Positions 1-10,999 are shown, numbered from the stretch's first letter. The stretch is 64,000 bases of DNA from Ancylobacter sp. TS-1 (GCF_009223885.1 NZ_CP045144.1:744001-808000); one strand, 5' to 3'. Program-made: numbers and translations. The notes: generated by a model from the letters alone, not told the origin.

Positions 1-303
1 GCCTCGTGCACGTCTGTTGTCCCGCGATCTTATTGACGAATTGCTAACCACATCCCCCGCGCCGGTGTCGTGGCGGGCCTAGCCCACCCCCGGCCGCGCC
101 GCCAGATGTCTCGCCATAGCCGGTCAAGCGGGCGAAACCGGGGCAGGGTGCCGCAGCGGACCGGCTTTGCCAAGCGGCCGCAAACAATGCGCTTCCTTCG
201 GCCGCGCCGACGCGATATCTCATGCCCCCCGACAATGAAGGCCTCTCGCGCCCGTGCCCGGCACGATGCGCGACAACGACGAGAAAGACCTCAGGAGCGC
301 GCC
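1..303. other. non-coding region upstream of dapA
   Basis: I find no supportable gene in the first 303 bases. An in-frame extension of dapA reaches back to about position 70, but it is arginine-rich and unlike any DapA N-terminus, so I treat it as untranslated. No convincing -35/-10 pair or riboswitch was recognised. In related genomes a lytic transglycosylase gene often lies divergently upstream of dapA. If so here, its start lies outside the window and this stretch holds the shared promoters. Confidence 0.5.
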
Positions 304-1194
304 ATGCCTCACTCGCTGCCCTTCCGTGGATCCTTTACGGCACTCGTGACGCCGTTCCGCGACGGCGCGCTGGACGAGAAAGCGTTCCGGGATCTCGTCG
401 ACTGGCAGATCGAGGAAGGCATTCACGGCCTTGTGCCCGTCGGCACCACCGGCGAGAGCCCCACCGTCTCCCATGAGGAGCACAAGGCTGTCGTCGAGTG
501 GACCGTGCAGCAGTCGCGCGGCCGCGTGCCTGTGATCGCCGGCGCGGGCTCGAACAACACGATCGAGGCGATCGACCTCGCGCGCCACGCGGAGAGCGCC
601 GGTGCCGACGCCGTGCTGGTGGTGACGCCCTATTACAACAAGCCCGGTCCGGAAGGGCTGTACCAGCACTACAAGGCCATCAACGATGCGATCGGCATCC
701 CGATCTACATCTACAACATCCCCGGCCGGTCGGTGATCGACATGTCGGTGGAGACGATGGCCCGGCTGTACGAACTGCCGAACATCGCCGGCGTGAAGGA
801 CGCGACCGCCAACCTCGCGCGGGTGAGCCAGCAGCGCCAGGCGATGGGCCCGGCCTTCAACCAGCTTTCCGGCGAGGACGCGACGGCGCTGGCCTTCATG
901 GCGCATGGTGGCGACGGCTGCATCTCGGTCGCCTCCAACGTGGCGCCGAAGCTCTGCGCCCAGCTCATCGACGCCTGCATCGCCGGCGACTATGTCAAGG
1001 CGCTGGAGTTTCAGGACCGGCTGTTCCCGCTGTTCCAGGCCCTGTTCGTTGAAACCAACCCGAGCCCCACCAAATATGCACTGAGCCTGCTCGGCAAGAT
1101 CGTCGACGAGGCGCGCCTGCCGATGGTGCCGGTGAGCGAGAAGACCAAGGGTATCGTCCGCGACGCCATGCGCCACGCCGGACTGATCAACTGA
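304..1194 (+). CDS. dapA: 4-hydroxy-tetrahydrodipicolinate synthase
   Basis: This cytoplasmic TIM-barrel enzyme condenses pyruvate with L-aspartate semialdehyde, the first committed step of diaminopimelate and lysine synthesis. The 296-residue product has the usual family length. Visible catalytic features are GTTGE near residues 47-51, Tyr137 in IYIYNIPGR and the Schiff-base Lys165 in GVKDAT. Asn and Gly-rich loops expected for the barrel are present. The start at MPHSLPF matches family N-termini; the longer in-frame upstream reading is low-complexity arginine-rich and was rejected. smpB follows 40 nt downstream on the same strand, a neighbour relation common in Rhizobiales. Confidence 0.97.
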   Translation: MPHSLPFRGSFTALVTPFRDGALDEKAFRDLVDWQIEEGIHGLVPVGTTGESPTVSHEEHKAVVEWTVQQSRGRVPVIAGAGSNNTIEAIDLARHAESAGADAVLVVTPYYNKPGPEGLYQHYKAINDAIGIPIYIYNIPGRSVIDMSVETMARLYELPNIAGVKDATANLARVSQQRQAMGPAFNQLSGEDATALAFMAHGGDGCISVASNVAPKLCAQLIDACIAGDYVKALEFQDRLFPLFQALFVETNPSPTKYALSLLGKIVDEARLPMVPVSEKTKGIVRDAMRHAGLIN

Positions 1195-1234
1195 AGATGT
1201 AGCGGGGCAAGCGCTCCGTTACGGAGCGAGAGCG

Positions 1235-1708
1235 ATGGCCGAAAAGAAAGTCCAGGCACGCAAGGTCGTCGCCGATAACCGGCGGGCGCGGTTCGACTTC
1301 GACATCGGCGAGGTGTTCGAAGCCGGAATCGCGCTTTCCGGAACCGAGGTGAAAAGCCTGCGGAACGGCCGGGCGACGGTGGCGGAGAGCTACGTCTCGG
1401 CGAAGACCGGCGAGGCGATCATCTACAACACCTTCATACCGGAATACCTGCAGGCGAACCGCTTCAACCACGAGCCGCGCCGCCCGCGCAAGCTGCTGCT
1501 GCACAAGCGCGAGATCGCCAAGATCTGGCAGGCGGTCGAGCGCGAGGGCATGACGGTGGTGCCGCTGCGCATCTTCTTCAACGAGCAGGGCCGGGCCAAG
1601 GTGGAGATCGCCATCGCCCGCGGGCGCAAGGCGCACGACAAGCGCGAGGCGCTGAAGGAAAAGGACTGGGCCCGCGACAAGCAGCGCCTGATGCGCGACC
1701 GGGGGTAG
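1235..1708 (+). CDS. smpB: SsrA-binding protein SmpB
   Basis: SmpB binds tmRNA and delivers it to stalled ribosomes for trans-translation. The 157-residue product carries the family core: [13 protein letters not shown] near the N-terminus, the [13 protein letters not shown] block, and a C-terminal lysine/arginine-rich tail (residues about 130-157) that enters the empty mRNA channel. It sits 40 nt after dapA and probably shares its transcript. The tmRNA gene itself is not in the window. Length and all conserved blocks are intact. Confidence 0.97.
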   Translation: MAEKKVQARKVVADNRRARFDFDIGEVFEAGIALSGTEVKSLRNGRATVAESYVSAKTGEAIIYNTFIPEYLQANRFNHEPRRPRKLLLHKREIAKIWQAVEREGMTVVPLRIFFNEQGRAKVEIAIARGRKAHDKREALKEKDWARDKQRLMRDRG

Positions 1709-1724
1709 AGATCGTCTGTCCGGC

Positions 1725-1813
1725 CGTCATGGCCGGGCTTGGCCCGGCCATCCACGTCTTGATCCGCGCCGAGCATTAAGTCGTGGATCCCCGGGCCAAG
1801 CCCGGGGATGACG
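1725..1813. repeat. intergenic palindromic repeat element
   Basis: This 89-nt element after smpB begins CGTCATGGCCGGG and ends CCGGGGATGACG. Each half forms its own G+C-rich hairpin around the core CCGGGCTTGGCCCGG or its complement, and the two halves are also inverted relative to each other. Related termini occur at 58495-58588 and 60841-60946, so it looks like a dispersed intergenic repeat family rather than a gene-specific site. Confidence 0.7.
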
Positions 1814-1866
1814 TCGCTCAGAGTGGAAGCCGCGCCGCAATCACGAACTCCGAGCTGAAACAAAAG

Positions 1867-1894
1867 AAAAGCCCGGCACTTGGCCGGGCTTTTT
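1867..1894. terminator. bidirectional rho-independent terminator between smpB and efp
   Basis: A perfect 7-bp GCCCGGC/GCCGGGC stem with a 5-nt loop is flanked by AAAA on the left and TTTTT on the right. It can therefore end transcripts from both the rightward smpB side and the leftward efp gene, which stops at 1916. Confidence 0.85.
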
Positions 1895-1915
1895 GATTCG
1901 GTCTGTCAGCGCCGC

Positions 1916-2485
1916 TCAGTCCTTGGCGCGCTCGACATAGGAGCCGTCGGCGGTCATCACCACGATGCGGGTGCCGACGCCGATATGCGGCGGGACGGCC
2001 GAGCGCACGCCATTCGACAGCACCGCCGGCTTGTAGGAGGAGGAGGCCGTCTGGCCCTTCATCGCCGGCTCGGTGTCGACCACTTCGAGCACCACGCGCT
2101 GAGGCAGCTCGATGGCGATGCCGACGCCGTCGTGCATCTTCAGCATGACCTGCATGCTTTCCTGAAGATAGGCGGCCTGATCGCCGACCACGTCGGGATG
2201 CACCGCGACCTGATCGTAATTCTCGGGGTTCATGAAGTGATAGCCCTCGCCATCCGAATACAGGAAGGTGAAGGGCCGGTCCTCGACATGGGCGCGCTCG
2301 ACCTGCTCGGTGGTGCGGTAGCGCTCGGAGATCTTAACGCCATCGGAGATGCGGCGCATGTCGAGCTGGGTCACCGGGGTGCCCTTGCCGGGATGAATGT
2401 TGTCGGCAGTCAGAACGACATAGAGCTTGCCGTCGATGTCGACCACATTGCCCTTGCGCAGCGTGCTGGCGATGACCTTGACCAT
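1916..2485 (-). CDS. efp: elongation factor P
   Basis: EF-P binds between the P and E sites and rescues ribosomes stalled on polyproline stretches. The 189-residue protein has the three-barrel EF-P layout. The loop residue expected to be beta-lysylated is Lys34 in IHPGKGTP. The start is taken at [12 protein letters not shown], which gives normal EF-P length and has AGAGGA just upstream; a longer in-frame N-terminus was rejected. epmA, encoding the ligase that modifies Lys34, is divergent across a 125-nt gap, which supports a lysine-modified EF-P. Confidence 0.98.
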   Translation of the reverse strand: MVKVIASTLRKGNVVDIDGKLYVVLTADNIHPGKGTPVTQLDMRRISDGVKISERYRTTEQVERAHVEDRPFTFLYSDGEGYHFMNPENYDQVAVHPDVVGDQAAYLQESMQVMLKMHDGVGIAIELPQRVVLEVVDTEPAMKGQTASSSYKPAVLSNGVRSAVPPHIGVGTRIVVMTADGSYVERAKD

Positions 2486-2551
2486 AGAGGTCCTCTGGCT
2501 GTTGGGTGCGCCGCGTCGCGCGGAGGCACCGGGGGATTCCTTTGGGGGCCT

Positions 2552-2580
2552 CCTATACAAGCGCGCCCGCTATCCGCCAA
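2552..2580 (-). promoter_or_regulatory. candidate efp promoter
   Basis: Reading leftward, TTGGCG (2580-2575) is followed by a 17-nt spacer and TATAGG (2557-2552). This is a good sigma-70-type match placed about 67 nt before the efp start codon. The epmA promoter must lie in the same short interval. Confidence 0.5.
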
Positions 2581-2610
2581 CCCCGGCGACACAACCTCAC
2601 GGGAGTCCCC

Positions 2611-3654
2611 ATGTCAGCCGAAGCCTCGCCATGGTGGTCGCCTTCCGTGCATGCCGACCGCCGGCCCTTCCTGCTGGCCCGCCAGCGCGTGCAGGCGGCG
2701 CTGCGTGCCTTCTTCGGCGCGCGCGGCTTCATCGAGGTCGAGACGCCGATCCTTCAGGTCTCGCCGGGCAACGAGGTGCATCTGCGCGCCTTCGCCACCG
2801 CGCTTGAGCGGCCCGACGGCTCAACGGCGCCGCGCTACCTGCACACCTCGCCGGAGTTCACCGCCAAGAAGCTGCTGGCCGCCGGAGAGACCCGGCTGTT
2901 CACGCTGGCGCGGGTGTTCCGCAATGGCGAGCGCACCGCGCTGCACCACCCCGAGTTCACCATGCTGGAATGGTACCGTGCGGGGGAGGGCTACGAGGCG
3001 CTGATGCGCGACTGCACCGCCCTGCTGGCGGCGACGGCGGAGACGGTCGGCGTGCGCCAGTTTCATTTCGGCGGGCATGTCTGCGACGTCAGCCTCTCCG
3101 CCGAGCGGCTGACCGTGGCCGAGGCCTTCACGCGTTTCGCCGGCATCGACCTGATGGCGACGGTCGGCCGGGAAGACAATGACCGCGAGCGGCTCTGGCA
3201 GGCGGCCCATGCCGCCGGCATCAGGGTGGCGCCCGACGACACATGGGCCGACGTGTTCACCCGCGTGATGGTCGAGAAGATCGAGCCCCGGCTCGGCATC
3301 GGCCGGCCGACCATTCTGTGCGAATACCCGATCTCGGAAGCCGCGCTGGCCCGGCCGAAGCCCGAGGACCCGCGCGTCGCCGAGCGGTTCGAGCTCTATG
3401 TCTGCGCGGTGGAGCTGGCCAACGGCTTCGGCGAGCTGACCGATCCGGTCGAGCAGCGCCGCCGCTTCATCGCCTGGATGGACGAGAAGGAACGTCTTTA
3501 CGGGGATCGCTATCCCGTCGACGAGGATTTCCTCGAAGCCCTCGCCGTGATGCCCGAGGCGTCCGGCATCGCGCTCGGCTTCGACCGGCTGGTGATGCTG
3601 GCGGCCGGGGCGCGGCGGATCGAGGACGTGCTCTGGGCGCCGGTCGCGCCCTAA
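2611..3654 (+). CDS. epmA: EF-P--(R)-beta-lysine ligase
   Basis: EpmA (PoxA/GenX) is a class II lysyl-tRNA synthetase paralogue lacking the anticodon-binding domain. It attaches (R)-beta-lysine to EF-P. The 347-residue length fits the family. Motif 2 is visible as LFTLARVFRNGE followed by HHPEFTMLEWY (about residues 97-125), and motif 3 as SGIALGFDRLVMLAAG near the C-terminus. GFGELTD is the adenylate-binding block. The start MSAEASPWWSP was chosen over an unlikely upstream extension. The gene is divergent from efp, and its stop codon overlaps that of the convergent uracil glycosylase gene. Confidence 0.95.
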   Translation: MSAEASPWWSPSVHADRRPFLLARQRVQAALRAFFGARGFIEVETPILQVSPGNEVHLRAFATALERPDGSTAPRYLHTSPEFTAKKLLAAGETRLFTLARVFRNGERTALHHPEFTMLEWYRAGEGYEALMRDCTALLAATAETVGVRQFHFGGHVCDVSLSAERLTVAEAFTRFAGIDLMATVGREDNDRERLWQAAHAAGIRVAPDDTWADVFTRVMVEKIEPRLGIGRPTILCEYPISEAALARPKPEDPRVAERFELYVCAVELANGFGELTDPVEQRRRFIAWMDEKERLYGDRYPVDEDFLEALAVMPEASGIALGFDRLVMLAAGARRIEDVLWAPVAP

Positions 3655-4331
3655 CCCAGCGCGTCGATATGGGCGCGCACCCTGGCGAAGACGGCGTGGA
3701 ACATGGCGGGCGTCAGCACGCCGGTGTTCGTGTTGTAGCGGGAGCAGTGATAGCTGTCGAAGAGCACCACATTGCCGAGGCGATGCACCGCGCCATGGGC
3801 GAATTTGTGGTGCGAGAGCCGCTCGCCATGCGCCGCCAGCACCTGGTCATGGGCGATCTTGCCCAATGCGACGATGGCGCTCAGTCCCGGCAGCAGGCCG
3901 ATGGTGGCTGCGAGGAAGGGTCGGCACGCCTTCATCTCGTCGGTGGTCGGCTTGTTCTCCGGCGGCACGCAACGCACCGCATTGGTGAGGCGGGCATCGA
4001 CCAGCCGCAGCGAATCGTCCGGCCGCGCCTCGAAGGTGCCGGTGGCGAAGCCGTAGGCGATCAGGGTCGAGTAGAGCAGGTCGCCGGCATAGTCGCCGGT
4101 GAAGGGGCGCCCCGTCCGGTTCGCTCCGCGCAGGCCCGGCGCCAGCCCGACGATGAGCAGCCGCCCGTCGACCGGCCCGAAGGAGGGCACCGGCGCATTG
4201 TGCCAGCCCGGCTCCTCGCCGCGCCAGTGCTCGCGGAAGGCGACGAGGCGCGGGCAGAACGGGCAGTCGCGCGCGGGCTCGGCCGGCGCCGGCGCGAGCG
4301 ATTCGGCAGCGAAAGCGCCCCGGGATGCCAC
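3651..4331 (-). CDS. family 5 (UdgB-type) uracil-DNA glycosylase
   Basis: This predicted base-excision repair enzyme removes uracil or deaminated bases from DNA. The 226-residue sequence has CPFC at residues 23-26 and later cysteines, including CVPPENKPT, consistent with the 4Fe-4S cluster of family 4/5 UDGs. The first catalytic motif reads GLAPGLRGANRTG, without the polar residue of classical UDGs, and the second reads DSYHCSRYNTNTG, both typical of family 5. It lies 11 nt downstream of the NYN nuclease gene on the same strand and converges on epmA with a 4-nt stop overlap. The family assignment is firm; substrate range is inferred. Confidence 0.9.
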   Translation of the reverse strand: MASRGAFAAESLAPAPAEPARDCPFCPRLVAFREHWRGEEPGWHNAPVPSFGPVDGRLLIVGLAPGLRGANRTGRPFTGDYAGDLLYSTLIAYGFATGTFEARPDDSLRLVDARLTNAVRCVPPENKPTTDEMKACRPFLAATIGLLPGLSAIVALGKIAHDQVLAAHGERLSHHKFAHGAVHRLGNVVLFDSYHCSRYNTNTGVLTPAMFHAVFARVRAHIDALG

Positions 4332-4342
4332 GCGCCGTTCCC

Positions 4343-4966
4343 TCAGGAGTCCGAGGCGTCGTCGCTCTCATCCGCCGGCGGCGGCGCGGTCCGTCGCTCG
4401 AGGAAGCGCGGCGTCTCCTGCATGCGGCCCGAGCGGTCGGCCGGGTCGCGTCCGATGCGGGCCTGGAGGTCGACGAGATCGAGGAACACATCGGCCTGAC
4501 GGCGCAGCTCGTCGGCGATCATCGGCGGCTGGGTGTGGATGCTGGAGACCACGGTGACGCGCACGCCCTTGCGCTGGATCGCCTCGACCAGCGAGCGGAA
4601 ATCGCCGTCGCCGGAGAAGATCACGATGTGGTCGACATGGGAGGCGAGTTCCATGGCGGCCACGGCCAGCTCGATATCCATGTTGCCGCGCACGCGCCGG
4701 CGGCCCTGGCTGTCGGTGAATTCCCGCGCCGGCTTGGTGACGACCGAATAGCCATTGTAGTCGAGCCAGTCGAGCAGCGGGCGGATCGAGGAATACTCCG
4801 TATCCTCGACCAGAGTGGTGTAATAGAATGCCCGCAACACATAGCCACGGCCCTGAAAGTCCTTCAGGAGTCGCTTGTAGTCGATATCGAAGCCAAGGGA
4901 CTTTGTTGCCGAATAGAGATTGGCGCCATCAATGAAAAGGGCGATCTTTTCCATACTTTGAACCAT
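4343..4966 (-). CDS. NYN/PIN-like domain protein (LabA/DUF88 family)
   Basis: NYN domains are PIN-fold, metal-dependent nuclease-like domains usually linked to RNA processing. The hallmark acidic residues are visible in IALFIDGANLY at the N-terminus, in NMDIELAV in the middle and in FSGDGDF followed by RRQADVFLDL toward the C-terminus. The protein is about 207 residues, with a hydrophilic Asp/Ser-rich tail. The start MVQSMEKIAL was chosen; a second Met four codons later (4954) is equally possible and neither has a strong ribosome site. It precedes the UDG gene by 11 nt, suggesting an operon. No specific substrate can be named. Confidence 0.88.
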   Translation of the reverse strand: MVQSMEKIALFIDGANLYSATKSLGFDIDYKRLLKDFQGRGYVLRAFYYTTLVEDTEYSSIRPLLDWLDYNGYSVVTKPAREFTDSQGRRRVRGNMDIELAVAAMELASHVDHIVIFSGDGDFRSLVEAIQRKGVRVTVVSSIHTQPPMIADELRRQADVFLDLVDLQARIGRDPADRSGRMQETPRFLERRTAPPPADESDDASDS

Positions 4967-5179
4967 ACTCGGAAATACCGAACTCGTAAGATTGCAACGC
5001 CTTGCGCCGCTGCTGGAGAGCGGCGCGTCTGCCCCCGCATAGACATAGCGCATTTGTGGCGACCGCGAGACGGCGGCGTGGAGTTGCCGGGTCTTTTGCA
5101 GTGGATGGCCGTTCCGGCGGGGAGGGCGGGGCGCGGCCCTCGCTCGCCCGGGCGTGCCGTATGACCCTTGCTCCATCAG

Positions 5180-5198
5180 CCTCATTGGTTTAATGAGG
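5180..5198. other. small hairpin in the rpoZ leader
   Basis: A 7-bp inverted repeat, CCTCATT/AATGAGG with a GGTTT loop, lies 34-52 nt before the rpoZ start codon. It has no adjacent T-run, so it is not a clear terminator. It may be an operator or a leader structure. Confidence 0.35.
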
Positions 5199-5231
5199 CC
5201 GCTTCCCTTACACCGCCAGGAGTGCCGAAGC

Positions 5232-5621
5232 ATGGCTCGCGTCACCGTCGAGGACTGCATCGACAAGGTCGACAATCGCTTCGAGCTGGTTCTGCTTGCC
5301 GGCCATCGCGCGCGCGTGATCGCGTCGGGCTCGCCGATCACCGTCGACCGCGACAACGACAAGAACCCCGTCGTCGCCCTGCGCGAGATTGCCGACGAGA
5401 CGATCTCGCCGGACGATCTGCGCGAGGAACTGATCCACTCGCTCCAGAAGTTCACCGAGGTGGACGAGCCGGAGCCCGAGACCGTGCCGATGATCGCGTC
5501 GGCCGGCTCCGAGGGCGCCGACGATTCCGACATCATGCTCGACCGCATGACCGAGGAAGAGCTTCTGGCCGGTCTCCAGGGCCTCGTGCCGCCGGAGCCG
5601 AGCGACGACGACGAAGGCTGA
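5232..5621 (+). CDS. rpoZ: DNA-directed RNA polymerase subunit omega
   Basis: Omega assists folding of the beta' subunit and, in many proteobacteria, forms part of a ppGpp site on RNA polymerase. The N-terminal core [23 protein letters not shown] and the [14 protein letters not shown] block are typical. At 129 residues it is longer than the E. coli protein because of an acidic C-terminal tail, as in other alphaproteobacteria. The start is preceded by CCAGGAG. rsh follows after a strong terminator, keeping the classic rpoZ-spoT neighbourhood. Confidence 0.97.
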   Translation: MARVTVEDCIDKVDNRFELVLLAGHRARVIASGSPITVDRDNDKNPVVALREIADETISPDDLREELIHSLQKFTEVDEPEPETVPMIASAGSEGADDSDIMLDRMTEEELLAGLQGLVPPEPSDDDEG

Positions 5622-5644
5622 CCGGACCCGTTCCGGAACCTGCG

Positions 5645-5679
5645 ACGGCCCGGCCCAGTGCCGGGCCGTTCGCGTTTTT
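5645..5679 (+). terminator. rho-independent terminator after rpoZ
   Basis: A 10-bp stem ACGGCCCGGC/GCCGGGCCGT with a CCAGT loop (5645-5669) is followed by TTCGCGTTTTT. It lies 23 nt after the rpoZ stop and separates rpoZ from rsh. Confidence 0.8.
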
Positions 5680-5778
5680 GGGCGTCCGCGCAGGCACAAG
5701 CGACTTGCGACTCTGCGGCGCCCGGACGATATCTAGCCTATCGGCCATTCCGGCCGGCCATTCTCGCGAGTCCCTGTC

Positions 5779-7980
<2,202 letters not shown>

Positions 7981-8046
7981 CCGGGAACCGGACGGCCACC
8001 TCCGCGTTGCCCCGGCAGTGCCGTGACACGACCGGAGGAGCGCGCG

Positions 8047-8241
8047 ATGGCGAACGATCAGATCCTGGCCAGTTTCCGCATCGTCTCGGGCGCCGCCCGT
8101 CAGTTCTGGGGCCGGATGGCCGGCGACCATCTGATGGCGGCGAGCGGTCGTCTCGAACAGGTCGCCGGAGAAGCCGCGCTCGCCTGCGTGCGGGCCCGCC
8201 GGCACGGCCTCGCCCGGGAGTTGCCTCCGACGGGGGCGTGA
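8047..8241 (+). CDS. small CsbD-like protein
   Basis: This 64-residue predicted protein has a strong ribosome site, GGAGGAG, six nt before its ATG. The central part (RQFWGRMAGDHLMAASGRLEQVAG) follows the CsbD-like pattern of a tryptophan-glycine turn, then Asp-Leu, then Gly-x-x-Glu-Gln-x-x-Gly. CsbD proteins are small hydrophilic stress-induced proteins of unknown molecular role. It sits 66 nt after rsh and 78 nt before pyrE on the same strand. The resemblance is by pattern only, so it may instead be an unrelated small protein. Confidence 0.55.
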   Translation: MANDQILASFRIVSGAARQFWGRMAGDHLMAASGRLEQVAGEAALACVRARRHGLARELPPTGA

Positions 8242-8319
8242 GGGAGCCGGCACGGGTGACGCGGCGGGCCGGATGGGCTATCACCGCACCCGTTCTGAAA
8301 CTTCCTCCGGGCATTGAAA

Positions 8320-8913
8320 ATGACACAAGACGAGGTCGTGGCCGAGTTCCGTGCGGCCGGCGCGCTGCTTGAGGGCCATTTCATCCTGTCGTCGGGCCTG
8401 CGCAGCCCCGTCTTCCTGCAAAAGATGTTCATCTTTCAGGACCCGGTCCGCACCGAGCGGCTGTGCAAGGCGCTGGCGCAGAAGGCCGAGGCGGCCTTCG
8501 GCAAGATCGACTATGTGGTCTCGCCCGCCGTCGGCGGCATCGTCCCCGGCTACGAGACCGCCCGCCAGCTCGGCGCCAAGGCGGTCTTCGTCGAGCGCGA
8601 GGACGGCCGCTTCCAGCTTCGTCGCGGCTTCACCATTCCCCCGGAGGCCAGGGTGCTGATGGTCGAGGACATCGTGACGACGGGCCTGTCCTCGCGCGAA
8701 TGCCTCGCCTCCATCGCCGAGCACACGGCCAATGTCGTCGGCGCCGCCTGCCTGATCGACCGCTCGAACGGCAAGGCCGATCTGGGCGTGCCTCTCGTGG
8801 CGCTGGCGCGGCTCGACATTCCGGCCTATCCCGCCGACGCGCTGCCGCCGGAACTGGCGGCACTGCCGCCGGTCAAGCCCGGCTCGCGCGGCATCCAGGG
8901 CGCGAAGGGCTGA
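8320..8913 (+). CDS. pyrE: orotate phosphoribosyltransferase
   Basis: PyrE transfers phosphoribose from PRPP to orotate to make OMP in pyrimidine synthesis. The 197-residue sequence carries [12 protein letters not shown] near the N-terminus and the PRPP loop [14 protein letters not shown], with the paired acidic residues, around residue 115. An in-frame TTG two codons upstream is an alternative start, but the ATG is preferred. pdxJ starts 4 nt after the stop, so pyrE-pdxJ-acpS appear to be one transcript. Confidence 0.96.
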   Translation: MTQDEVVAEFRAAGALLEGHFILSSGLRSPVFLQKMFIFQDPVRTERLCKALAQKAEAAFGKIDYVVSPAVGGIVPGYETARQLGAKAVFVEREDGRFQLRRGFTIPPEARVLMVEDIVTTGLSSRECLASIAEHTANVVGAACLIDRSNGKADLGVPLVALARLDIPAYPADALPPELAALPPVKPGSRGIQGAKG

Positions 8914-8917
8914 GACG

Positions 8918-9694
8918 ATGACCCGCGTCGTTTCTCCCCTCCGCCTGGGCGTCAACATCGACCATGTGGCCACCGTGCGTAACGCGCGTGGTGGCGCGCT
9001 GCCGGATCCCGTGCGCGCGGCCCAGCTTGCCTGCGCCGCCGGAGCCGACGGCATCACCGCGCATCTGCGCGAGGACCGTCGCCATATCCGCGACACCGAC
9101 ATGCGCCGCCTGCGCGAGCACCTCACCGTGCCGCTGAACTTCGAAATGGCGGCGACCGACGAAATGGTCGCCATCGCCCTCGAACACCTGCCCCATGCCG
9201 CCTGCCTCGTGCCGGAGCGGCGCGAGGAGCGCACCACCGAGGGCGGGCTCGATGTGATCGGCGGCGGCATCGAACTGGCCCACAAGGTCGAGAAGCTCGC
9301 CCATGCCGGCATCCGCGTGTCGCTCTTCGTCGCGCCCGACGAGGACCAGATCGCCCGTGCCGCCGACATTGGCGCCGCCGTGGTCGAGCTGCATACCGGC
9401 GCCTGGTGCGATCTTCTCGCCGAGGGCCGGGCCGCCGAGGCGGAGGAGGAATTCGCCCGCCTGCGTCGCGCCGCCGTGCAGGGCGCCGCATTCGGACTGG
9501 AAATCCATGCCGGCCACGGCCTCGACTATGCCAGCGCCGAAACCATCGCCGCGCTGGAGCCGGTGCGGGAACTGAACATCGGCCACTTCCTCATCGGCGA
9601 GGCCATCTTCGTCGGGCTGGAGGCGGCGGTCCGCCACATGCGCGTCGCCATGGCGCGCGGGCGTGCGCGCCTCGGCGCGTCGCAGGCGGCGTGA
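8918..9694 (+). CDS. pdxJ: pyridoxine 5'-phosphate synthase
   Basis: PdxJ joins 1-deoxy-D-xylulose 5-phosphate with 1-amino-acetone-3-phosphate to form pyridoxine phosphate in the DXP-dependent vitamin B6 route. The 258-residue TIM barrel has [17 protein letters not shown] at the N-terminus, [21 protein letters not shown] and HAGHGLDY, all family signatures carrying the active-site His and Glu residues. It begins 4 nt after pyrE and is followed 16 nt later by acpS. The order pdxJ-acpS-lepB-rnc-era is widely conserved. Confidence 0.97.
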   Translation: MTRVVSPLRLGVNIDHVATVRNARGGALPDPVRAAQLACAAGADGITAHLREDRRHIRDTDMRRLREHLTVPLNFEMAATDEMVAIALEHLPHAACLVPERREERTTEGGLDVIGGGIELAHKVEKLAHAGIRVSLFVAPDEDQIARAADIGAAVVELHTGAWCDLLAEGRAAEAEEEFARLRRAAVQGAAFGLEIHAGHGLDYASAETIAALEPVRELNIGHFLIGEAIFVGLEAAVRHMRVAMARGRARLGASQAA

Positions 9695-9710
9695 GAGCGG
9701 GGCAGGGCGC

Positions 9711-10121
9711 GTGATCATCGGCATCGGATCGGACATCACGGATGCGCGGCGCGTCGCCGAGGTGCTGGAGCGCCACGGCGAGCGTTTCCTCGACCGGGTG
9801 TTTACGCCGGTCGAGCGCGCCAGGTCCGACCGGCGCACCCGCCGCGCCGAGAGCTACGCCAAGCGCTTCGCGGCCAAGGAGGCCTGCGCCAAGGCGCTCG
9901 GCACCGGGCTGGCGCAGGGCGTGTTCTGGCGCGACATGGGCGTGGTGAACCTTCCCTCCGGCCGCCCGACCATGGAGCTGACCGGCGGCGCCCGCGCCCG
10001 GCTGGACGCCATCACGCCGGCAGGCTTCGAGGCGCGCATTGACCTCACCATTACCGATGACGGGCCGCTGGCGCAGGCTTTCGTTATCATCAGCGCGGTT
10101 CCCGGATCGCACGGGGGATGA
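9711..10121 (+). CDS. acpS: holo-[acyl-carrier-protein] synthase
   Basis: AcpS moves the 4'-phosphopantetheine arm from CoA to acyl carrier protein. The 136-residue product has the metal-binding IGIGSDITD at the very N-terminus and [15 protein letters not shown] with the second acidic ligand. The start is a GTG chosen because the family begins directly at this motif; an upstream in-frame reading overlaps the end of pdxJ and is arginine-rich. The gene is in the pdxJ-acpS-lepB series. Confidence 0.95.
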   Translation: MIIGIGSDITDARRVAEVLERHGERFLDRVFTPVERARSDRRTRRAESYAKRFAAKEACAKALGTGLAQGVFWRDMGVVNLPSGRPTMELTGGARARLDAITPAGFEARIDLTITDDGPLAQAFVIISAVPGSHGG

Positions 10122-10157
10122 CCTCCCGTCACCTCGTGCGAACGTGACTTGCGCGCG

Positions 10158-10186
10158 TTGCCGCTTCGTCTGCGAGCGGCTATAGG
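10158..10186 (+). promoter_or_regulatory. candidate lepB promoter
   Basis: TTGCCG (10158-10163) and TATAGG (10181-10186) are separated by 17 nt in the 122-nt gap between acpS and lepB. This suggests lepB-rnc-era-recO has its own promoter in addition to read-through. Confidence 0.4.
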
Positions 10187-10243
10187 AGCGCGACGGCCGC
10201 CGCCGGCGGCGCACGCCGTGCGGCACGTGCACCGGAAAGCGAC

Positions 10244-10999
10244 ATGACAGCGACGAGCGAACAGAAGAAGAAGGAAGGCGGCCTCGGCGAGACCATCAAG
10301 GTCATCCTTCAGGCCTTTCTCATCGCCATCCTGATCCGTACCTTCCTCTTCCAGCCCTTCAACATTCCGTCCGGATCGATGAAGGAGACGCTGCTGGTCG
10401 GCGACTACCTGTTCGTCTCCAAGTTCAGCTACGGCTATTCGCGCTTCTCGCTGCCCTTCTCGCCGCCGCTTTTCGACGGACGCCTGCTCGGCTCGACGCC
10501 GAACCGCGGCGACGTCGTGGTGTTCAAGCTGCCGCGCGACGAGAGCACCGACTACATCAAACGCGTGATCGGCCTGCCGGGCGACGAGATCCAGATGATC
10601 AACGGCGTGCTCAACATCAACGGCGTGCCGGTGCAGCGCGTGGATGCCGGCTACTGGATGGACGACGAGGGCGGCGGGCGCGTCGAGCGCGTCAAGCGCT
10701 GGACCGAGACCCTGCCGAACGGCGTCAGCTACTACACGCTCGATCTGGTCGACAACGGCTTCTACGACAACACCCAGGTCTACAAGGTGCCGCCCAACCA
10801 TTACTTCATGATGGGCGACAACCGCGACAATTCCACCGACAGCCGCGTGCTCAGCCAGGTCGGCTACGTCCCCTACGAGAACCTCATCGGGCGCGCCCAG
10901 ATGATCTTCTTCTCGGTGAAGGAAGGCGACGCCGCCTGGCAGTTCTGGAAGTGGCCCTGGACGGTACGCTGGGACCGCATCTTCTCCTTCGTGCGATGA
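10244..10999 (+). CDS. lepB: signal peptidase I
   Basis: LepB is the inner-membrane serine/lysine-dyad protease that removes Sec and Tat signal peptides. One N-terminal membrane segment (about residues 18-36) precedes the periplasmic catalytic domain. The nucleophile is Ser45 in IPSGSMKETL and the general base Lys106 in YIKRVIGLPGDEI; the box GDNRDNSTDSR is also intact. The length of 251 residues is usual for alphaproteobacteria. The stop overlaps the rnc start as ATGA, indicating translational coupling. Confidence 0.97.
   Translation: MTATSEQKKKEGGLGETIKVILQAFLIAILIRTFLFQPFNIPSGSMKETLLVGDYLFVSKFSYGYSRFSLPFSPPLFDGRLLGSTPNRGDVVVFKLPRDESTDYIKRVIGLPGDEIQMINGVLNINGVPVQRVDAGYWMDDEGGGRVERVKRWTETLPNGVSYYTLDLVDNGFYDNTQVYKVPPNHYFMMGDNRDNSTDSRVLSQVGYVPYENLIGRAQMIFFSVKEGDAAWQFWKWPWTVRWDRIFSFVR

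Noticed and set aside
70..303. N-terminal extension of dapA by 78 codons
   Set aside because: The extension is arginine-rich, absent from the DapA family and lacks a ribosome site at its start.
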